Part shown: piece after piece, positions 60,286 to 64,000 of the stretch
Position numbering within the stretch: the stretch's first letter is position 1
Layout: every line of letters starts with the position of its first letter
Assembly: GCA_937121175.1 (NCBI GenBank)
Contig: CAKZKD010000002.1
Span: 1 to 64,000, forward strand
DNA from: an uncultured Flavobacteriales bacterium
Lineage (GTDB): Bacteria > Bacteroidota > Bacteroidia > Flavobacteriales_G > Salibacteraceae
Reading direction: 5' to 3'
Length of the DNA: 64,000 nt
Program-made: the position numbers and the translations under genes
The notes under the pieces: generated by a model
What the model was told of the DNA's origin: nothing
The model's database searches: none
What the model saw: only the letters and a program-made list of their open reading frames with translations

Positions 60286-61476
60286 ATGAAAACTTTACAC
60301 GATTTTTCCTTTGAGAATAAAAGAGCATTAATTAGAGTTGACTTTAATGTTCCTCTCGATTCGAACAAAAAAGTAACCGACGCCACTCGTATTGAAGCGG
60401 CTCTTCCAACAATTAATTATGTGTTAGACAATGGGGGTTCGGTGGTTTTGATGTCTCACCTCGGAAGACCAAAAGGTGGATTTGATGCGTCGTTTTCGTT
60501 AGAACACATCGTGTATAAACTTGAAGAATTAATTGGTAAAAAAGTTGAATTTGGTGGCGACTGCATAGGTGCTAATGCAATTGAAATTACTAAGAATTTA
60601 GCGGCTGGTTCAGTTGTTCTATTAGATAATCTTCGCTTTTACGAAGAAGAAAAAAAAGGCGAAATTAAGTTTGCTGATAAGCTGGCTGGGCATGGTGACA
60701 TTTATGTAAATGACGCCTTTGGTACTGCTCATAGAGCGCATGCTAGTACTGCAGTTATCGCCAATAATTTTATAGGCTCCAGTTGCTTTGGTTTATTGAT
60801 GCAAAAAGAATTAGAAAGCGTAAGAAAAGTGATGCTTAGTCCTTCAAAACCATTTACCGCAATCATTGGTGGAGCAAAGGTTTCAAGCAAAATCTCTATC
60901 ATTCAAAACTTAATGGAAAAGTTAGATAATCTAATTATCGGTGGTGGAATGTCATACACTTTCGTGAAGGCCATGGGTGGCGAAGTTGGTAATTCGTTGA
61001 TTGAGGAAGATTACGTAAAAGAGGCAAAAGCCATTTTGGATTCAGCCGAAGCAAAAGGTGTTCGTATTCTAATTCCAGAGGATTCTGTTATTGCTGATGC
61101 GTTTAGCAATGATGCCAATAAAAAAACGGTACCATCTTCCGAAATCCCAACTGGTTGGATGGGACTGGATATTGGTGAAACTGCAATAACCCATTATGCG
61201 AAGTGTATAGAAGTGTCTAAAACCATTTTATGGAACGGCCCAATGGGTGTTTTTGAGATGGATAACTTTCAGGATGGGACTAAAAAAATCGCTTATTCAG
61301 TTGTGGCGGCTACCGAGCGCGGCGCATATTCTTTAGTTGGAGGCGGAGATTCAGTTGCCGCAATCAATAAATATGAATTAAAAGAACATGTGTCTTATGT
61401 TTCTACTGGTGGTGGGGCATTGCTTGAACTTATTGAAGGTAAAGAACTGCCTGGAGTTGCGGCTATAGAGAAATAA
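60286..61476 (+). CDS. pgk: Phosphoglycerate kinase
   Basis: The 396-residue glycolytic enzyme transfers phosphate from 1,3-bisphosphoglycerate to ADP. Conserved blocks are 'LIRVDFNVPLD' near residue 15, 'LMSHLGRPKGG', 'VVLLDNLRFYEEEKKGE', 'GGAKVSSKISII', 'NGPMGVFEMDNF' and 'GGGDSVAAINK'. Length is normal. Its 3' end directly abuts the convergent cvpA-like gene. Confidence 0.97.
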   Translation: MKTLHDFSFENKRALIRVDFNVPLDSNKKVTDATRIEAALPTINYVLDNGGSVVLMSHLGRPKGGFDASFSLEHIVYKLEELIGKKVEFGGDCIGANAIEITKNLAAGSVVLLDNLRFYEEEKKGEIKFADKLAGHGDIYVNDAFGTAHRAHASTAVIANNFIGSSCFGLLMQKELESVRKVMLSPSKPFTAIIGGAKVSSKISIIQNLMEKLDNLIIGGGMSYTFVKAMGGEVGNSLIEEDYVKEAKAILDSAEAKGVRILIPEDSVIADAFSNDANKKTVPSSEIPTGWMGLDIGETAITHYAKCIEVSKTILWNGPMGVFEMDNFQDGTKKIAYSVVAATERGAYSLVGGGDSVAAINKYELKEHVSYVSTGGGALLELIEGKELPGVAAIEK

Positions 61477-62037
61477 CTAATCGAAACTATTTAGCAACGG
61501 CTCAATTGGCGGAGCTGAAATACTATCGGGGTTGATTTCAAAATCGGAATACCAGTCCGAATCTTTGAATATGGGTACAATGAGTGGTGCAACGGATGCC
61601 GTTGGAGAATATAAGTACGATTCTGCTTTCAACCTTGTGGGTATGAACTGCCAACGTTGATCTAAAGCTTCAACTACAATGAGACAAACACTAATTATTA
61701 TTCCCATTTTTAAAAGTCCAAACCCTGCACCACTCAGTTTATTAATAAACTTCATTGCGACCAGGTTCACTACCTTTTCGAGCATTTTGGCCAAGAAATA
61801 GACTCCACCAAGAATTACCAAAAAAGTGACAATGAAAGCCGCGAGTTGCATGGCGTTTCCGGTAAGGTCTATGTGTTCACCAAGAATTGCAGCGGTTTTG
61901 TGCGAAAAATGAACTCCACCATAAATACCTAGAATTAACCCGACTAAGCTGGCAATTTCTATAATCAAACCGCGAGTAAAGCCTTTGTATAGTCCGTACA
62001 AAAGGGGTACAGCAAGAATTATGTCTAGCGTATTCAC
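61477..62037 (-). CDS. CvpA-family membrane protein
   Basis: The 186-residue membrane protein has four TM helices (about 4-22, 28-46, 65-85 and 100-122) and the CvpA start 'TLDIILAVPLLYGLYKGFTRGLIIEIASLVG'. A C-terminal soluble tail of about 60 residues follows. The family is tied to colicin V production, envelope stress and, in some bacteria, peptidoglycan or biofilm traits; its biochemical role is unknown. The GTG start lies 5 nt after a TAnnTTTG box, a leaderless arrangement. Confidence 0.87.
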   Translation of the reverse strand: MNTLDIILAVPLLYGLYKGFTRGLIIEIASLVGLILGIYGGVHFSHKTAAILGEHIDLTGNAMQLAAFIVTFLVILGGVYFLAKMLEKVVNLVAMKFINKLSGAGFGLLKMGIIISVCLIVVEALDQRWQFIPTRLKAESYLYSPTASVAPLIVPIFKDSDWYSDFEINPDSISAPPIEPLLNSFD

Positions 62038-62042
62038 GATTT

Positions 62043-62050
62043 CAAAAATA
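62043..62050 (-). promoter_or_regulatory. -7 element (TATTTTTG) of the cvpA-like gene
   Basis: TATTTTTG on the minus strand ends 5 nt before the GTG start, so transcription would begin at or next to the start codon. Confidence 0.45.
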
Positions 62051-62117
62051 CCCTTCGAGGGTGCTAAAAAAGTTGAGAGGAAAGTATCTTATAAAGTGCT
62101 TAGGGTTAAAAACCATA

Positions 62118-62125
62118 TAATTTTG
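62118..62125 (+). promoter_or_regulatory. -7 element (TAATTTTG) of the 62130 gene
   Basis: TAATTTTG fits TAnnTTTG and ends 4 nt before the GTG at 62130. This is another predicted leaderless transcript. Confidence 0.45.
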
Positions 62126-62129
62126 CCTC

Positions 62130-62465
62130 GTGGAAAATCTTAAACAACGCTGGGCAAGTGCAACAGATAAGCTAGCACCCGATTTTGGAACCGATCTAGA
62201 CTTACAATCGATTCTTTTTATAATTGGGCTTCAAGAACTTGGATTTGTAAAACACAAAATCAATAAGAGGCAAAAACTTGAGGTCTTACATATTGCAGTT
62301 TGCAGATTACTGAGCGACTACGGTTTTTACGAATTTGAAGGCTACGATAACGACAAGTGGCCTCACTACACGCGCACTAAAAAATTGCCACAATTAAAAG
62401 GAGGTGATCAAGAAAAACTGCTTCAGGAAGCAGCAATAAATTACCTAGAAAAAGTTTACGATTAA
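62130..62465 (+). CDS. Conserved hypothetical cytoplasmic protein
   Basis: The 111-residue soluble, mostly helical protein has no signal or TM segment. 'LQSILFIIGLQELGFVKHKINKRQKLEVLHIAVCRLLSDYGFYEFEGYD' is a distinct block I associate with uncharacterised Bacteroidota proteins but cannot name. GTG at 62130 is the only sensible start. It ends with a 4-base overlap with the convergent lipoprotein gene. No function is assigned. Confidence 0.7.
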   Translation: MENLKQRWASATDKLAPDFGTDLDLQSILFIIGLQELGFVKHKINKRQKLEVLHIAVCRLLSDYGFYEFEGYDNDKWPHYTRTKKLPQLKGGDQEKLLQEAAINYLEKVYD

Positions 62466-62908
62466 TCTATTTCGCAAGCACCTAAAACGAAAGTCTCTTC
62501 CGTAACTTCGCTGGTTTCGAGTGTAATGAAACCCTCTGCACACAGCGTATCACCGGTCACAATTGTACCAATATCTGGCCCTTCACCGGTATCTCGTTCC
62601 ACAGTATTGTATTTTTCAATAAATACACGTAAAACAGATGGATTTTCAAATTCAAAATCAGCCTTACCTACACCGTCAGTAAATTGGGTATCTGCTACAT
62701 TACATTCCACGGCTACATCAGGTCGCTGAACGCAGAACACGACAATTTTAGCTTCAGATATGGCGGTTCCGTTGCTGTCTAAAACAGTGATTTCTGCCTT
62801 AGGTGGAGTCACTGGGGGTTTACACGATTCCAGGGAAACAGCCACCATTAATCCTAATGCAGCTACCAAACCAACATTTGAAATTACTTTTCCGTAAAAG
62901 TTTTGCAT
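62462..62908 (-). CDS. Small hypothetical lipoprotein
   Basis: The 148-residue protein has a signal peptide and a likely lipobox Cys29 ('AVSLESC'), and then a single beta-sandwich-like domain 'AEITVLDSNGTAISEAKIVVFC', which resembles a carboxypeptidase-regulatory or Ig-like fold. Four more Cys could form disulfides ('CVQRPDVAVEC', 'DTLCAEG', 'VLGACEID'). No family can be named. It is probably at the outer membrane. A TAnnTTTG box lies 21 nt upstream. Confidence 0.65.
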   Translation of the reverse strand: MQNFYGKVISNVGLVAALGLMVAVSLESCKPPVTPPKAEITVLDSNGTAISEAKIVVFCVQRPDVAVECNVADTQFTDGVGKADFEFENPSVLRVFIEKYNTVERDTGEGPDIGTIVTGDTLCAEGFITLETSEVTEETFVLGACEID

Positions 62909-62929
62909 AGAATTCTAATTTTACTTTCG

Positions 62930-62937
62930 CAAATATA
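62930..62937 (-). promoter_or_regulatory. -7 element (TATATTTG) of the small lipoprotein gene
   Basis: TATATTTG on the minus strand fits TAnnTTTG and lies 21 nt before the ATG. No -33 TTG is seen at normal spacing. Confidence 0.4.
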
Positions 62938-62991
62938 GGAATTATCAATGCTGAAGATGCGTTGGACTTTCCAGCATTAATCTAAAGAATT

Positions 62992-63834
62992 ATGAAGGGT
63001 ATTTATTGGTTTTTACTTTCAATTATATTAACCTCTTGTTTTTTGTCAGGAAAAAAAAAACAAACTTCAAAAGAAGAAATTGTTGCTTTAGAGACTAATT
63101 ATGGTACTCTAAAAGTAAAGCTATATAACGAAACCCCTAAACACAAGGCGAATTTTTTAAATCTTGTTGATAGTGGCTATTACGACGGGCTATTGTTTCA
63201 CAGAGTTATTCCGAAGTTTATGATTCAAGCTGGTGACCCAGACTCAAGAAATGCTAAGCCCAATAAAAACCTCGGTAACAACGGCCCTGGATACACCATT
63301 GAAGCAGAGATTATAGACACTTTTATTCATAAATATGGTGCGCTTGCGGCGGCTCGAACAAGCGATGAGGTAAACCCTGAAAAACGCAGTTCGGGCAGTC
63401 AATTTTACATCGTAAAAGGCAGGAAATATACTGATGGTGAAATGAAAAGGGTTACAGACAACCTTATTCAGCAACGTAAGATGGCTGCTTTAAAAAGGTT
63501 TTTATATGACCCAAAAAATGAGGCATTACTTCGCAGGGCCCAAAGCTACCAAGGTGGAAGAATGATGGTGAAATACGATAGTCTAATTCGAAGCATTGAA
63601 CCGCAAGTTCGGGAACAGCTTGGCACAGATTCTATCGTTAAATTTACCGAATACCAAAAAAGGACTTATACAACACTAGGCGGTGTGCCGCATCTCGATG
63701 GTGGCTACACTGTTTTTGGAGAACTTGTGGAGGGTTTTGATGTATTAGACAGTATTTCTGGTGCGGAGCGAAATCATTACGATCGCCCAAAAAAGGATGT
63801 AATCATTTTGCGAGCAACTAGAGTAAAAAAATAA
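62992..63834 (+). CDS. Cyclophilin-type peptidyl-prolyl isomerase, lipoprotein-like
   Basis: The 280-residue exported PPIase has an N-terminal signal with 'LTSC' at about residues 13-16. The cyclophilin fold is split: the first part (about 30-148) has 'NFLNLVDSGYYDGLLFHRVIPKFMIQAGD' with the catalytic Arg and Phe, 'GSQFYIVKG' follows, and the last part (about 219-280) has 'TLGGVPHLDGGYTVFGELVEG'. Between them is an insert of about 70 residues ('LIQQRKMAALKRFLYD' onward) of basic helical character. It likely helps fold exported proteins in the periplasm. Confidence 0.9.
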   Translation: MKGIYWFLLSIILTSCFLSGKKKQTSKEEIVALETNYGTLKVKLYNETPKHKANFLNLVDSGYYDGLLFHRVIPKFMIQAGDPDSRNAKPNKNLGNNGPGYTIEAEIIDTFIHKYGALAAARTSDEVNPEKRSSGSQFYIVKGRKYTDGEMKRVTDNLIQQRKMAALKRFLYDPKNEALLRRAQSYQGGRMMVKYDSLIRSIEPQVREQLGTDSIVKFTEYQKRTYTTLGGVPHLDGGYTVFGELVEGFDVLDSISGAERNHYDRPKKDVIILRATRVKK

Positions 63835-63841
63835 TGCTCTT

Positions 63842-64000
63842 CTAGTACGATTTTGGGCCGTCCTTAAGTACCACGATAATATAGTCTGCTTGCTTTTTCC
63901 AATCCTTTTTAAACTCAAGGTTATCAGATTCAACGGTACTAATTACTCCTATTTCAAGCTTTTTTGAAGTGTAATGATTCAGCCAATAAACAATTCCACC
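63842..64000 (-). CDS. 3' end of an unrecognised gene cut by the window edge
   Basis: The minus strand is open from the window end to a TAG at 63842-63844, giving the last 52 residues of a protein ('GGIVYWLNHYTSKKLEIGV' ... ending 'VVLKDGPKSY'). The composition is protein-like with no stops. It converges on the cyclophilin gene with a gap of 7 bases. I cannot name the family from this fragment. Confidence 0.6.
   Translation of the reverse strand, partial: GGIVYWLNHYTSKKLEIGVISTVESDNLEFKKDWKKQADYIIVVLKDGPKSY

Noticed and set aside
48-64000. CRISPR array, prophage or toxin-antitoxin system
   Set aside because: No regularly spaced repeats, cas genes, phage structural genes, integrase or typical toxin-antitoxin pair were seen on either strand.

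Overview
The window looks like a chromosomal segment of a Bacteroidota bacterium, probably of the Flavobacteriia type. The evidence is consistent: moderately low G+C; many copies of the Bacteroidota promoter element TAnnTTTG upstream of genes; few Shine-Dalgarno sites; several secreted proteins with C-terminal type IX secretion (T9SS) sorting domains ('PNPA' followed by a 'GxYxV/L' pattern); a PorW/SprE-like T9SS lipoprotein and the gliding lipoprotein GldH; and lineage-typical gene pairs (ricT-gldH, porW-bactofilin-M23 peptidase). The exact genus cannot be read from the sequence.

Layout. 1-6.8 kb: a nitrous-oxide-reduction cluster with a lipoprotein cytochrome c, a clade II (non-Tat, lipoprotein-type) nosZ, an unnamed four-helix membrane protein, nosL, nosD, nosF, nosY and a Cys-containing Rrf2 regulator. 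A large hairpin separates nosZ from the maturation genes. 6.8-12 kb: asnS, a secreted SPOR-like protein, a [2Fe-2S] ferredoxin, a tRNA with anticodon CAT next to a duplicated copy of its own 3' end plus terminator, a HAD phosphatase and an SDR oxidoreductase. 12-24 kb: a large T9SS-exported esterase, envelope-glycan genes (GT9, GT4, LptF/G-type permease), a START-like protein, an M16 peptidase lipoprotein, a GT39-type transferase and a PAP2 phosphatase. 24-34 kb: tRNA-Met(CAT), a polytopic membrane protein, a LytS/LytTR two-component pair, ridA, an exported serine protease with a lipoprotein partner, gatC, plsC, a T9SS protein and trpS.

33-43 kb: an ECF sigma operon with a membrane-anchored beta-barrel protein and a PKD lipoprotein, HemJ-like and thioesterase genes, a DUF5684 membrane protein, bactofilin, PorW/SprE and an M23 peptidase. 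42-50 kb: the core lipid and housekeeping row accC, accB, fabH, plsX, rpmF, DUF177, pdxA and an M17 aminopeptidase. 50-64 kb: tyrosine catabolism (hppD, hgd) with a four-helix-bundle (23S-IVP family) gene between them, a threonine-dehydrogenase-like epimerase, an M28 peptidase, two T9SS proteins, gldH, ricT, a DNA polymerase III delta' gene, pgk, a CvpA protein, small hypotheticals, a cyclophilin, and the C-terminal end of one more gene cut by the window edge.

Functionally the window is mostly core chromosome. The coherent pathway of note is N2O reduction: cytochrome c to NosZ electron transfer, NosL/D/F/Y copper-site maturation, and a likely Fe-S or NO-responsive regulator. The least explained items are the unnamed membrane protein in the nos cluster, the tRNA-3'-end duplication, the TAnnTTTG boxes lying 4-6 nt from start codons (predicting leaderless or nearly leaderless mRNAs), and the sigma/beta-barrel operon. 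I found no CRISPR array, transposase, integrase or prophage. I did not find a convincing new multi-gene system.
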